Source of the DNA: Candidatus Gallibacteroides avistercoris
GTDB lineage: Bacteria; Bacteroidota; Bacteroidia; Bacteroidales; CHK158-818
DNA length: 17,925 bases
Reading direction: 5' to 3'
Assembly (NCBI GenBank): GCA_018714665.1
Contig: DVNA01000230.1
Coordinates: 1 to 17,925 of the forward strand
This document shows positions 1 through 7,798 of this stretch, in pieces. Both the position numbers and the translations under genes were made by a program. Position 1 is the first letter of the stretch. Every line of letters starts with the position of its first letter. Under the pieces are notes generated by a model, which worked only from the letters and a program-made list of their open reading frames with translations, searched no databases and was not told the origin of the DNA.

Positions 1-1154
1 TAAGGAGGGAAGGGGGAGTATCGGATACCCAGCTCTTCGGCTCTTTCCCGCATCCGGGTTCCCGGTAGCAATTTCAGCGATTCCAACTGAATCTCTCCCG
101 CTCCGATCCGGGCCAACCGGTAAACATCCTCTTCTATTTGGGGGTAGGAGTAGTGGGGCAGTCCGGCAATCAGGTCGGCATGGGTTTCGAGGTTGGGCAG
201 GGAGCACAGGAATGTGAGCCCGTCGAGCGAGGCCTCCAACGATCCGGCCCTTTGTGCGGTTTGCAGGACGTTGCTGCGCAGGCTTTGTATCCCGGCCTCC
301 AAATGCAGCGCCCCCTGTGGCATGGAGGCCAGCGTTTGTCGTATCGTTTCGTTCAGCAAGGCCGGGTGTATCTCTAAGTGAAACCGGATGTCGGGAGCAA
401 ATGCAGCGAAAAGATGCAACATCTCTTGGGCCCGTATCGGGTTGTAATTGAAAGTACGGTCCAATATCCGGATGTCCCGTATGCCGTGCCGGTGGATGAG
501 AGAGATACGTTCCAGAACCGTTTCGAGCGACAGCGTGCGTACCGGTTTTTCCCCGCCGCTGACGCAGAACGAGCAGGTGTTGAAACATCCCCGGGTGGTC
601 TCTAACTGCACAAACGGTTTCGACCAGTCGAAAAACGGGCTCTGTTCGGGCGGGACAAGCCGGTGGAAATCTTTTACCCGGGCCAACCCGCCGTCGTGGT
701 AGTTGCCCTCGGCATCCAAGTAACATACCCCTTTGAGCTCTTTCCAGACCGATTTCTGGTTGATCCGGTCGAGCCATCGGGGAACCTCCTCTTCGCCTTC
801 TCCCCGGAATACGCCCTCCACAAAACGGTTTGTGCGTAAAAACGGTTCATTGTCGCCCAAGAATTCCGGTCCTCCCAACAGGATGATGCATTCGGGCAGC
901 AGTGCTTTGATGCGCCCGGTAAGCCGGATGATCTGCTCGACTGTAAACAACCAGCAGGTAGCCGCCACGATGTCGGGGCGGCGGCTTACGGCTTCGTTTA
1001 CGATTTGTGCCACGGGAGTGGCAACGGTACCCGATAGTGCCTCCCAGACAATACCGGCCGGATTCTCCCGGTTCAACGTCTGGGCATGGATAGCGGGCAA
1101 TGCCAACGAGGAGTGGGCGTACGAACTGTTTATGTCTAACCAGAGGAGTTTCAT
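1..1154 (-). CDS. B12-binding radical SAM protein, DUF4080 type (3' end cut by window)
   Basis: Partial gene: 384 codons are visible and the reading frame runs off the left edge without a stop. The first ~120 residues look like a cobalamin-binding Rossmann domain (a Thr-Val-Glu-Gln helix, then ILLGGPEF near residues 91-98), without a DxHxxG base-off motif. The radical SAM cluster motif CFNTCSFC is at residues 190-197 (C190, C194, C197; CxxxCxxC), followed by a TIM-barrel-like region with LETHADLIAGLPHYS, typical of the family. The DUF4080 C-terminal domain would lie beyond the edge. Members are widespread in Bacteroidota and Firmicutes; the substrate is unknown. The ATG at 1154 is chosen because a complete Bacteroides-type promoter sits 27-58 nt upstream. 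Transcribed divergently from the zapB-like gene. Family assignment is firm; function is open. Confidence 0.9.
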   Translation of the reverse strand, partial: MKLLWLDINSSYAHSSLALPAIHAQTLNRENPAGIVWEALSGTVATPVAQIVNEAVSRRPDIVAATCWLFTVEQIIRLTGRIKALLPECIILLGGPEFLGDNEPFLRTNRFVEGVFRGEGEEEVPRWLDRINQKSVWKELKGVCYLDAEGNYHDGGLARVKDFHRLVPPEQSPFFDWSKPFVQLETTRGCFNTCSFCVSGGEKPVRTLSLETVLERISLIHRHGIRDIRILDRTFNYNPIRAQEMLHLFAAFAPDIRFHLEIHPALLNETIRQTLASMPQGALHLEAGIQSLRSNVLQTAQRAGSLEASLDGLTFLCSLPNLETHADLIAGLPHYSYPQIEEDVYRLARIGAGEIQLESLKLLPGTRMRERAEELGIRYSPFPP

Positions 1155-1180
1155 TTCAGGCCATCATCTCTTGTAAGATG

Positions 1181-1212
1181 CAAAAGTACAGCGATTCTTT
1201 TACCGGTACAAA
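1181..1212 (-). promoter_or_regulatory. Bacteroides-type promoter of the radical SAM gene
   Basis: On the minus strand TTTG (1212-1209) is followed after exactly 20 nt by TACTTTTG (1188-1181), matching both the -33 and the -7 (TAnnTTTG) elements of the primary sigma factor of Bacteroides. Transcription would start near 1175, giving a leader of about 20 nt before the ATG at 1154. Confidence 0.75.
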
Positions 1213-1314
1213 AATAAGTGAAGAAAGATGAGAAATCTCCCTTTGTTAAGTGTGAAATAGAAAGGATTTATTAAAATAATATCGGATTCTGTTTTTTCAT
1301 TCAATGATTTTTTT

Positions 1315-1322
1315 TACTTTTG
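1315..1322 (+). promoter_or_regulatory. -7 element upstream of the zapB-like/zapA genes
   Basis: TACTTTTG at 1315-1322 fits TAnnTTTG exactly and lies 11 nt before the ATG at 1334, so the leader would be only a few nucleotides. No clear TTTG is found at the -33 distance (GTTT there), so only the -7 half is well supported. The divergent 1155-1333 spacer otherwise holds the opposite promoter at 1181-1212 and AT-rich DNA with no gene. Confidence 0.55.
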
Positions 1323-1333
1323 TGTAGAATTTT

Positions 1334-1633
1334 ATGGAAATGGGAGACACGCCGAAGAGTTTATTGGATGCGTTGGGCGCAAAAATCCAGCTGTTGATGG
1401 CTCGCTGCGATGCTTTGCAAAAAGATAAATCCCAGCTCAGACAACGGTTGGACGAATGTGAACAGACTATTTCCGTATTGAAAGCGCAGCAGGAAATGCT
1501 GCAAATAAAATATCAAAGATTGAAGATGGCCAAAGCCCTGAGCGGGAACGACGAAGATATCAAGGCGTCGAAGGCCAGACTCAATAAATTGGTGCGGGAA
1601 ATCGACAAATGCATCTCTCTTTTAAATGAATAG
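1334..1633 (+). CDS. small coiled-coil protein upstream of zapA (ZapB-like)
   Basis: 99 residues, predicted to be almost entirely alpha-helical, with heptad-like spacing of Leu/Ile (LLMARCDALQ, QRLDECEQTISVLKAQQEML) and no signal peptide or membrane segment. It ends 5 nt before zapA, so the two are translated together. In Bacteroidota a short coiled-coil protein commonly precedes zapA; by analogy with ZapB, which binds ZapA at the FtsZ ring, it may act as a partner of ZapA. That role is inferred from position and fold, as sequence similarity to ZapB cannot be judged here. An in-frame ATG at 1340 is an alternative start; 1334 is preferred as the first ATG after the -7 box. Confidence 0.75.
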   Translation: MEMGDTPKSLLDALGAKIQLLMARCDALQKDKSQLRQRLDECEQTISVLKAQQEMLQIKYQRLKMAKALSGNDEDIKASKARLNKLVREIDKCISLLNE

Positions 1634-1638
1634 ATGCG

Positions 1639-1938
1639 ATGAACGATAAATTTACAATTCACTTGAAGATCGCCGGAGGTACCTATCCAATTCGGATTGA
1701 ACGAGGAGAAGAGGAACGGTACAGAAAAGCGGCAACCATGGTCGATGAAGGCCTGGCTCATTATATGGAGCTGTATAGGGGTTCGGAGCTGAACCGAGAA
1801 AATTTTTTGGCATTGGTTGCTTTCCGCTTTGCATTCAGCTTTTTGTCGCTGGATGAAAGTCAAGGCCCGGAGATGATTAATCGCTCGGTAAGAGCATTGA
1901 TTCATGATATTGAAAAATATCTCGAAGAGAAGAAGTAA
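1639..1938 (+). CDS. zapA: cell division protein ZapA
   Basis: 99 residues, the usual ZapA length. The N-terminal half (FTIHLKIAGGTYPIRIERGEEE, residues 5 onward) is the small beta-alpha head; a helix-rich half follows, including ENFLALVAFRFAFSFLSL and a charged C-terminal coiled coil ending in EEKK. ZapA is cytosolic and cross-links FtsZ protofilaments at the division site. It starts 5 nt after the upstream coiled-coil gene; the out-of-frame ATG at 1634 stops after two codons. Downstream is the structured region 1945-2041 and then rny, an order I recall as common in Bacteroidota. Confidence 0.88.
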   Translation: MNDKFTIHLKIAGGTYPIRIERGEEERYRKAATMVDEGLAHYMELYRGSELNRENFLALVAFRFAFSFLSLDESQGPEMINRSVRALIHDIEKYLEEKK

Positions 1939-1970
1939 AGAATAGTTTCTGCCGGATTTTACCGGATGGA

Positions 1971-1990
1971 AGTGAAATATAGTGGAATAT
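1971..1990 (+). repeat. tandem decamer AGTG(A/G)AATAT x2
   Basis: AGTGAAATAT (1971-1980) is followed directly by AGTGGAATAT (1981-1990), identical at 9 of 10 positions. Either AGTG could pair with CACT at 1995-1998, the same bases that form the base of the terminator hairpin, so alternative folds are possible. Confidence 0.7.
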
Positions 1991-1993
1991 CCT

Positions 1994-2041
1994 GCACTGC
2001 ATACGCCCTCATTAGAGAGGGCCGTTTGTAGTGCTTTTTTT
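1994..2041 (+). terminator. rho-independent terminator after zapA / candidate sRNA
   Basis: GCACTGCATACGCCCTC (1994-2010) pairs with GAGGGC, CGTTTGTAGTGC (2017-2034) in about 16-17 bp with one T-T mismatch and one bulged C; the loop is six bases and seven T residues follow (2035-2041). It separates the zapA unit from rny, or ends the candidate small RNA. Confidence 0.8.
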
Positions 2042-2065
2042 ATAACTAACTAATTAAGAAACCTG

Positions 2066-3601
2066 ATGATAGAAATAGTATTAACCGCTGCCGCGGGTAT
2101 CATTGTCGGAGTATTGGTTGCCTTTGTGGTGATCCGTACCATTACCCGAAACCAGGCACAATCGATAGTGGAAGAGGCAAAAAAGGAGGCCGAAGTAATC
2201 AAGAAAAACAAGTTGTTGGAGGTAAAAGAGAAATTCCTGCATTTAAAAGCCGACATGGAAAAGCAGGCAAACGCCCGCAACGCGAAAATCCAGTCGGCCG
2301 AAGCCAAGATCAAACAGCGCGAACTCCAACTGAACCAGTTGCAACAAGACTTGCAGCGCAAAAAGACGGAGACAGATGCCATCCGTACCAACCTGGATTC
2401 GCAGCTGGATCTGGTCGATAAGAAAAAACAGGAACTGGAACGATTGCACAAACAGGAGGTGGAAAAACTGGAACATATCTCCGGTTTATCCGCCGAGGAG
2501 GCCAAAGAAAAATTGGTAGAATCGTTGAAAGAAGAGGCCAAGACCATGGCCGCCTCGTACATCAACGACATTATGGATGAGGCCAAACTGACGGCTAACA
2601 AAGAGGCCAAACGGATTGTTGTCCAGACCATCCAACGGGTGGCTACGGAAACGGCCATAGAGAATGCCGTTACCGTGTTCCACATCGAGTCGGACGAGAT
2701 AAAGGGCCGCATCATTGGACGCGAAGGCCGTAATATCCGGGCGTTGGAAGCGGCTACCGGTGTCGAGATTATCGTCGATGATACCCCCGAAGCCATCGTC
2801 CTCTCGGCGTTTGACCCCGTTCGTCGCGAAATAGCCCGTCTGGCACTCCACCAGCTGGTGATGGATGGACGTATCCACCCGGCACGTATCGAAGAGGTGG
2901 TGGCCAAAGTACGGAAACAGATTGAAGAAGAGATTATCGAAACCGGGAAGCGTACCACAATCGACTTGGGTATTCACGGGTTGCATCCCGAATTGATCCG
3001 GTTGGTTGGGAAGATGAAATACCGTTCCTCTTACGGCCAGAACCTGTTGCAGCACTCCCGCGAAACGGCCAACTTGTGCGCCACCATGGCCAGCGAGCTC
3101 GGGTTGAACCCCAAGAAGGCCAAACGGGCCGGATTGCTCCACGACATAGGGAAAGTGCCCGATGACGAACCCGAACTGCCGCACGCTCTGTTGGGGATGA
3201 AACTGGCCGAAAAATACAAGGAGAAACCCGATATTTGCAATGCTATCGGCGCTCACCACGACGAAACGGAGATGTCCTCGCTGTTGGCCCCCATCGTACA
3301 GGTCTGCGATGCCATTTCGGGAGCACGTCCCGGCGCACGCCGCGAAATTGTAGAAGCATACATCAAACGGTTGAATGACCTCGAACAGTTGGCCTTGTCC
3401 TATCCCGGCGTATTGAAGACCTATGCCATCCAGGCCGGTCGGGAATTGCGGGTAATTGTGGGTGCCGACAAGATTGACGACAGTGAAACCGAAAAACTCT
3501 CTACGGAAATAGCCAAACGTATCCAGGATGAGATGACCTATCCGGGACAGGTAAAAATTACCGTTATCCGCGAAACCCGGGCGGTTAGTTTTGCCAAATA
3601 A
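2066..3601 (+). CDS. rny: ribonuclease Y
   Basis: 511 residues, close to the ~520 typical of RNase Y, a membrane-anchored endoribonuclease that starts mRNA decay. In order: an N-terminal membrane helix (residues about 3-24), a long charged coiled coil (about 25-195), a KH RNA-binding domain with GRIIGREGRN at 214-223, and an HD domain with HDIGK (H359, D360) that coordinates the catalytic metal; a conserved C-terminal part ends in RETRAVSF. Nothing is missing. The ATG at 2066 directly precedes the hydrophobic anchor, and no Shine-Dalgarno sequence is seen, as usual in Bacteroidota. A hairpin at 3630-3684 separates it from ricT. Confidence 0.97.
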   Translation: MIEIVLTAAAGIIVGVLVAFVVIRTITRNQAQSIVEEAKKEAEVIKKNKLLEVKEKFLHLKADMEKQANARNAKIQSAEAKIKQRELQLNQLQQDLQRKKTETDAIRTNLDSQLDLVDKKKQELERLHKQEVEKLEHISGLSAEEAKEKLVESLKEEAKTMAASYINDIMDEAKLTANKEAKRIVVQTIQRVATETAIENAVTVFHIESDEIKGRIIGREGRNIRALEAATGVEIIVDDTPEAIVLSAFDPVRREIARLALHQLVMDGRIHPARIEEVVAKVRKQIEEEIIETGKRTTIDLGIHGLHPELIRLVGKMKYRSSYGQNLLQHSRETANLCATMASELGLNPKKAKRAGLLHDIGKVPDDEPELPHALLGMKLAEKYKEKPDICNAIGAHHDETEMSSLLAPIVQVCDAISGARPGARREIVEAYIKRLNDLEQLALSYPGVLKTYAIQAGRELRVIVGADKIDDSETEKLSTEIAKRIQDEMTYPGQVKITVIRETRAVSFAK

Positions 3602-3629
3602 GATACACGGTTAAACACGTAATAAGGAA

Positions 3630-3689
3630 GGAAAAACCACAAGCTCGCCGGAAGAATTTCTGCTGTGCGCGCTGTGGTTTTTCCCGATT
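3630..3689 (+). terminator. terminator after rny
   Basis: GGAAAAACCACA (3630-3641) is perfectly complementary to TGTGGTTTTTCC (3673-3684), a 12-bp stem with a 31-nt loop whose base can extend by GC pairs (3643/3672, 3644/3671). CCG and a run of T follow. The loop is unusually long for a terminator. The rest of 3602-3758 holds no gene and no convincing -33/-7 pair. Confidence 0.65.
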
Positions 3690-3758
3690 TTTCACCTCCG
3701 GAATCTTTTGTCAGGCCGCTTTTGGCAAGGCTATTCCCGGATAAATAAAACGAAGAAG

Positions 3759-5033
3759 ATGGACACGAATGAAATAAAACCAGATAATAATACTGTACAA
3801 AACCAGGAGCATGAGGCTGCCAGAAAATATTGTTGCAGTCAGCAGGGTAAGCTCCACTGTTTCGATTGGTTGGCCGATATCCCCGAGTCGCATAACGATA
3901 CCGATTTTGTGGAAGTACAGTTTAAGAATACCCGTAAGGGATATTACTTGAACTCTACCAAAATCAAGTTGGAAAAGGGAGACATCGTTGCCGTAGAGTC
4001 AAATCCCGGGCATGATATCGGGGTGGTGACCCTGACCGGACGGTTGGTGCTGTTGCAGATGAAAAAGAACAATGTCAAGACGGACAATTCGGACATTAAA
4101 CGGGTTTACCGAAAGGCCAAGCCAAACGATTTGGAAAAGTACTGGGAGGCCAAGTCGAAAGAACACTCTACCATGCTTCGCGCCCGCAAAATAGCAGAAG
4201 ACTTGCACTTGAACATGAAGATAGGCGACGTAGAGTATCAGGGAGATGGAAACAAGGCGATATTTTATTACATTGCCGACGATCGGGTCGATTTTCGGCA
4301 GTTGATAAAGGTGCTGGCCGAGGTGTTTCGAGTACGTATCGAGATGAAACAGATTGGAGCCAGACAGGAGGCAGGGCGTATCGGAGGAATCGGGCCCTGC
4401 GGCAGGCAGCTGTGTTGTTCGGGATGGATGACCAATTTCGTGTCGGTAGCCACCAGTGCCGCCCGTTATCAGGACATCTCGCTCAATCCGCAGAAACTGG
4501 CCGGGCAGTGTGCCAAACTCAAATGCTGCCTGAACTACGAGGTGGATGCCTATGTGGAGAGCATCAAGCGGCTTCCCTCGCGTGAGATTGTATTGGAGAC
4601 TCGCGACAATACTTACTACCATTTTAAAACCGACATCTTTAACCGGTTGATAACCTACTCTACCAGTAAAGAGATGGCTGCCAATCTGGTTACCATATCT
4701 GCCTCCCGGGCCTTTGAGGTGATTGCGTTAAATAAACGCGGGGTTCGTCCGGACGAATTGGATAACGACCGGAAAGAGGAACCGGTACAGAAAGAGTTTG
4801 GAGATGTGGTAGGACAAGACAGCCTGACCCGTTTTGACAAAAACAAAAAGAAAAACACGTCGCAGAAGAAAAAAAAGAAACCGGCCAAATCCAAGAATCC
4901 CGCCGAAGAGAAGTCGGCTGCCGTGGTGGCAAATGCACCCGCAGAGAATACGGCTAAACCTCGCAACGAAGGGAAACCCCGCAATCATAAACCGCGTCGT
5001 CCGTCTCAAAAGAATGAAAATAAGTCGGAATAA
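3759..5033 (+). CDS. ricT: RicT, PSP1-domain iron-sulfur regulatory protein
   Basis: 424 residues from the ATG at 3759; a TTG at 3708 would add 17 unlikely residues. The PSP1 domain carries the two cysteine clusters IGPCGRQLCC (C214, C219, C220) and AGQCAKLKCC (C251, C256, C257), which match the Fe-S-ligating region of RicT/YaaT. In Bacillus subtilis RicT works with RicA and RicF, and with RNase Y in mRNA maturation; here it lies one gene downstream of rny, which fits, though RicA and RicF are absent from the window. Extra N-terminal cysteines (C25, C26, C34) are present. The last ~70 residues form a Lys/Pro/Ala-rich, probably disordered tail. The gene overlaps gldH by 20 nt. Confidence 0.92.
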   Translation: MDTNEIKPDNNTVQNQEHEAARKYCCSQQGKLHCFDWLADIPESHNDTDFVEVQFKNTRKGYYLNSTKIKLEKGDIVAVESNPGHDIGVVTLTGRLVLLQMKKNNVKTDNSDIKRVYRKAKPNDLEKYWEAKSKEHSTMLRARKIAEDLHLNMKIGDVEYQGDGNKAIFYYIADDRVDFRQLIKVLAEVFRVRIEMKQIGARQEAGRIGGIGPCGRQLCCSGWMTNFVSVATSAARYQDISLNPQKLAGQCAKLKCCLNYEVDAYVESIKRLPSREIVLETRDNTYYHFKTDIFNRLITYSTSKEMAANLVTISASRAFEVIALNKRGVRPDELDNDRKEEPVQKEFGDVVGQDSLTRFDKNKKKNTSQKKKKKPAKSKNPAEEKSAAVVANAPAENTAKPRNEGKPRNHKPRRPSQKNENKSE

Positions 5034-5493
5034 TCAGATCTGTTGGCGGGTAGGTATGCTCGCTGTGTTATTGATGGCCGGCTCTTGTGCGGATACGGCG
5101 CACGATTTTCACAGCCTCCCTTCCGAGGGGTGGTACAAGCGTTCTACTGAGGTCTTTTCCGTTGCGGTACCCGACTCGTTGGCGCGTTACAATGTGTCGT
5201 TGCACCTCCGGCACGATACGCGGTTCCGGTATCAGGATTTGTGGCTGTATGTCTGGTATGCTACTCCATCTCTCGATACCCTCTTGTGCGATACGGTAAG
5301 AGTGCCGGTGGCCGGCCCCGACGGACAATGGCTCGGGAAAGGCTGGGGGTCGCTCTATCAGGTTACTGTTCCGTTGAGGTATCCTTTGTCTGTTGTGGCG
5401 GGAGACAGTGCTCGTTTGAGAGTCCGTCCGGCCATGAAAGAGAGTTACCTCGAAGGCATTACCGAGGTGGGTGTTTCGTTGAAGGCCCAATAA
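5014..5493 (+). CDS. gldH: GldH-family lipoprotein
   Basis: 159 residues. The N-terminus has a basic stretch (MKISRNNQICWR), a hydrophobic core (GMLAVLLMAG) and a lipobox-like AGSC, so it is a predicted SPII lipoprotein; the mature part is beta-rich and matches GldH (conserved WLYVWY and an LRxxPAMKE-like stretch near the C-terminus). GldH is essential for gliding and type IX secretion in Flavobacterium, but homologues persist in non-gliding Bacteroidales, where the role is unclear. The ATG at 5014 lies inside ricT and suggests translational coupling. The ATG at 5056 is rejected as it leaves no basic n-region. The following 5494-5628 gap, convergent with the SIMPL gene, shows only a weak hairpin and no T-tract. 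Confidence 0.85.
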   Translation: MKISRNNQICWRVGMLAVLLMAGSCADTAHDFHSLPSEGWYKRSTEVFSVAVPDSLARYNVSLHLRHDTRFRYQDLWLYVWYATPSLDTLLCDTVRVPVAGPDGQWLGKGWGSLYQVTVPLRYPLSVVAGDSARLRVRPAMKESYLEGITEVGVSLKAQ

Positions 5494-5628
5494 CTGTATT
5501 TCTCTTTTCTTTTTCGGGAGATGTTTGTGAGAGGTGTCCTGGACTGTTGCAGGAGGTGTAATTCTCTCTTGTCTGGGTGGGGCGGACCGTACCCTAAAAT
5601 AGCTCGGGACAATGATTTGATCGCTTTT

Positions 5629-6330
5629 TTAGTCTGTAATGGCAAATCGTACCAGCACGGAATAGCTCTTCTTGATGGTACGGAACTCGTCGAACAAGGC
5701 AGCATCGGAGGCTCGCACATTGCTCTGTGCGCTGAACAAGGAGCCCATTCCCATATTTCCGTCTTCTACGATACGAATCACGGGGCCCAATTTCTTCCCT
5801 ACCGCTTCAACCAGGTAGGTGGCCTTGCGTTGGGCCGCTTTCAACGCTTCGATTTTCCCTTTGATGTGATAGTCGAGCATATCTTTGTTTTCCAGCTCGC
5901 CGATGCGCATGGTGTTGACGCCCCGGGTATCGATGCGTTTGACAATCTCGTCTATCTGTTTGAAATCCTGCAAGACAATGTCGAATTTTTTGGAAACCAG
6001 AAAATCCTGCCCTTGTTTGCGCCAGTAGTCGCCCACCTCCTGCGTACGGATGTTTTCCGGTGTAATCCCGGCTTCGGAGAGGGCTTGCCGCAGGTTTTTT
6101 TCTATCCGGGCCAGGGGAACCTTGGTCCGGAACTCTTCGGGTTTGGATTTACCGTCGAACTCCTCTTCAAAATATTCCCGTATTTCGATGATGTAGTGAA
6201 TCTTGTCAGGGACAATCTCTATCTCGGAGGTTCCCGTTACTTCGATGTATCGTTCTTCTTCGCTTTGTGCCTGCAACGAACATACCGCCCAAATGGCTAA
6301 CGTTAATAGGAATAGTCTTTTCTTCATCAT
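5629..6330 (-). CDS. SIMPL-domain (DUF541) exported protein
   Basis: 233 residues with a clear signal peptide (MMKKRLFLLTLAIWAVCSLQAQ, cleavage likely after AQ near residue 22). The rest is one SIMPL/DUF541 domain: an opening beta strand YIEVTGTSEIEIVPDK, the GITPENIRTQ turn, an alpha segment with ALKAAQRKATYLVEAVG and a final strand SYSVLVRFAI. Members such as BP26 and YggE are periplasmic; BP26 forms channel-like oligomers and YggE is linked to oxidative stress, but the biochemical role is not settled. The start is ATG ATG at 6330/6327. It begins 32 nt after the GH30 stop with no promoter seen, so it is probably the last gene of the glgB-GH30 unit. Confidence 0.9.
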   Translation of the reverse strand: MMKKRLFLLTLAIWAVCSLQAQSEEERYIEVTGTSEIEIVPDKIHYIIEIREYFEEEFDGKSKPEEFRTKVPLARIEKNLRQALSEAGITPENIRTQEVGDYWRKQGQDFLVSKKFDIVLQDFKQIDEIVKRIDTRGVNTMRIGELENKDMLDYHIKGKIEALKAAQRKATYLVEAVGKKLGPVIRIVEDGNMGMGSLFSAQSNVRASDAALFDEFRTIKKSYSVLVRFAITD

Positions 6331-6362
6331 AGTTTGTTTGACGGGTTTGGTTTGATTCGGTA

Positions 6363-7787
6363 TTACATAAAGGGCTTTTTGCTGGTCAGGATGAGGGTAC
6401 TGATGGATTGGGCCGGCATCGTATAGTCGATTTGTTGTTTCCGAACGGAAATGTTTTTAAGTTGTTTGCAATTTTCTTGTTGGCTGGTACGGTACAAAGA
6501 GGCCTTTTTGACAGAGGAGTCGAAGGCAGAGAGGTCGACACGGATCGGTGAGTCTTCGTTTTTGATGTTCAATAGGCAGATTACCAGCTCTTTCCGGTCG
6601 GGGCTGATGGCAGCCAGGCTGCTGTCGTCAGACGATTCGATGATGTAGTAGCCCTGTTTCATGAATCGGGTTACCTGCATTCGCACGTAAAAGTTTTTGA
6701 CAACCTGGTAGCTTTGGTCGGCAAAGTTGCAACGTATCTGGCACCAGGTGTCGTTTCCCTCTTCCATCCATTGCCAGTCGAGCCATGCCGCGGGTTTCAT
6801 GTATCGCATATCGTCGAACAGTTTCTGGGTCAGCAACAGGTTCGATTCGAACCCGGAACCTTCGCTGGGCCCTGTCTCCGATTGCCAGAAAGGTTTTTGT
6901 ATTTCGGAGATGATTTGGTGCAACTCTTTCCGTTGCGGATTTGTACCTGAATAGGTGTGGGTGTTGAACTGCCCTATTTTTTCCCAGATGTCGCCGGCCT
7001 GGGTATAGGCCTTGGCTACGCGGATGGCAGAGATGAGGTTGGTCTCGTCAGAGGCGGAGATGACCGTATTTAATCCCGATGCTTTGAGTTTGGGGTAGAG
7101 GATGCGAAGCAGCTTGATTTGTGACTCGGCATCGAAATGGCATCCTTCCTGGCTGCCCAGATATCCCCAGTAGTCGGAAGTGGCTTCATTGAAGGGTTCC
7201 AGCGTTTTGAAGGTGATGCCGTATCGCTCTTTGTAGTGAAGGCATACATCGATCAAATAGTCGCAAAACATATCGTAATACTCTGGTTTGAGGTTGTCGG
7301 TGTTGGCAGGGTCGTTTCCGCCCGAACATCCGCTGATGGTCATCCAATAGGGGGCGGAGTTGGAGAAGGCCTCGAAGATGGCATCCGGTCGTTTCTCTTT
7401 TATTTTGAGCAGTATCTTGCGTTGCCCGGTGTCGGCATCCCAGTTGTAAGGGGCGGTTTCGGAGGCTTTGAATCCCTCCATTTCGGCGCGTTTGCCCTTG
7501 CCTTTGACCATGTGTCCGTCCGCGTGTGAAGGGTCGTCTCCTCCGCCAATGTTGTAACGGAAGATGTTCATGTTCAGTTGCTCAGGATCGGTCAGGCAGG
7601 TTATCAGCGAATCGATGCGGGCGTCGTCCCAGCGACCTACCATTGAGGCCCACCAGCAAAGCGATACGCCCCATCCCTCTATCTGTTGGTGTTGTTGAGG
7701 GAGTATCCGGATCTCTTGGGTTTGTGCGGATAGGGATGCGATGGCTGTCAGCAGGCCGAGTAAGGTCAGGGTGAATTGTCTTGTCAT
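6363..7787 (-). CDS. secreted glycoside hydrolase family 30 enzyme
   Basis: 474 residues from the ATG at 7787. Upstream in-frame ATGs at 7907 and 7832 are rejected because only the 7787 start places the signal peptide (MTRQFTLTLLGLLTAIASLSAQ) at the N-terminus, and the 7907 start would overlap glgB. The GH30 (clan A) barrel starts with IEGWGVSLCWWASMVG; the predicted acid/base is E201 in LEPFNEAT and the nucleophile E304 in WQSETGPSEG. A beta-sandwich follows, with a Ser-Thr-Leu-Ile-Leu ending. The GWGxSLxWWA opening resembles bacterial and fungal GH30 enzymes acting on beta-1,6-galactan, but the substrate cannot be fixed here. Probably periplasmic or surface-exposed. No SusC/SusD pair is nearby, so this is not a classical polysaccharide utilization locus. 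Confidence 0.88.
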   Translation of the reverse strand: MTRQFTLTLLGLLTAIASLSAQTQEIRILPQQHQQIEGWGVSLCWWASMVGRWDDARIDSLITCLTDPEQLNMNIFRYNIGGGDDPSHADGHMVKGKGKRAEMEGFKASETAPYNWDADTGQRKILLKIKEKRPDAIFEAFSNSAPYWMTISGCSGGNDPANTDNLKPEYYDMFCDYLIDVCLHYKERYGITFKTLEPFNEATSDYWGYLGSQEGCHFDAESQIKLLRILYPKLKASGLNTVISASDETNLISAIRVAKAYTQAGDIWEKIGQFNTHTYSGTNPQRKELHQIISEIQKPFWQSETGPSEGSGFESNLLLTQKLFDDMRYMKPAAWLDWQWMEEGNDTWCQIRCNFADQSYQVVKNFYVRMQVTRFMKQGYYIIESSDDSSLAAISPDRKELVICLLNIKNEDSPIRVDLSAFDSSVKKASLYRTSQQENCKQLKNISVRKQQIDYTMPAQSISTLILTSKKPFM

Positions 7788-7798
7788 TTTTTTGTGTT

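Larger units (their letters stand above)
1945..2041 (+). ncRNA. ssrS: candidate small RNA between zapA and rny (possibly 6S-type)
   Basis: The 127-nt gap holds no ORF but is visibly structured. CCGG repeated around ATTTTA (from about 1952) can form a small hairpin, a tandem decamer (1971-1990) follows, and the tail is a long hairpin with a T-tract (1994-2041). In gamma-proteobacteria 6S RNA lies beside zapA, and a Bacteroidota 6S-type family (6S-Flavo) is, as I recall it, found next to zapA/rny. Position, size and 3' end therefore fit 6S RNA, but I could not test the covariance model and no good promoter is visible inside zapA. It may instead be only the zapA 3' UTR. The 5' boundary is a guess. 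Confidence 0.42.

Noticed and set aside
1157..1168. Four-codon minus-strand ORF (ATG ATG GCC TGA) just upstream of the radical SAM start, possible upstream ORF.
   Set aside because: Too short to judge; no sign of conservation or regulatory structure. Treated as chance.
2050..3259. Long antisense ORFs opposite rny (302 and 257 codons).
   Set aside because: Shadows of rny, with repetitive Ser/Phe-rich translations and no family match.
4834..5493. Reading frame open from 4834 through gldH, overlapping the A-rich end of ricT; a run of eight A at 4869-4876 could be a slippage site giving a RicT-GldH fusion.
   Set aside because: The upstream part translates to an Arg/Lys-rich string, the expected shadow of a Lys/Pro-rich tail. 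GldH has its own signal peptide start, and the classic -1 heptamer here would lead to the wrong frame.
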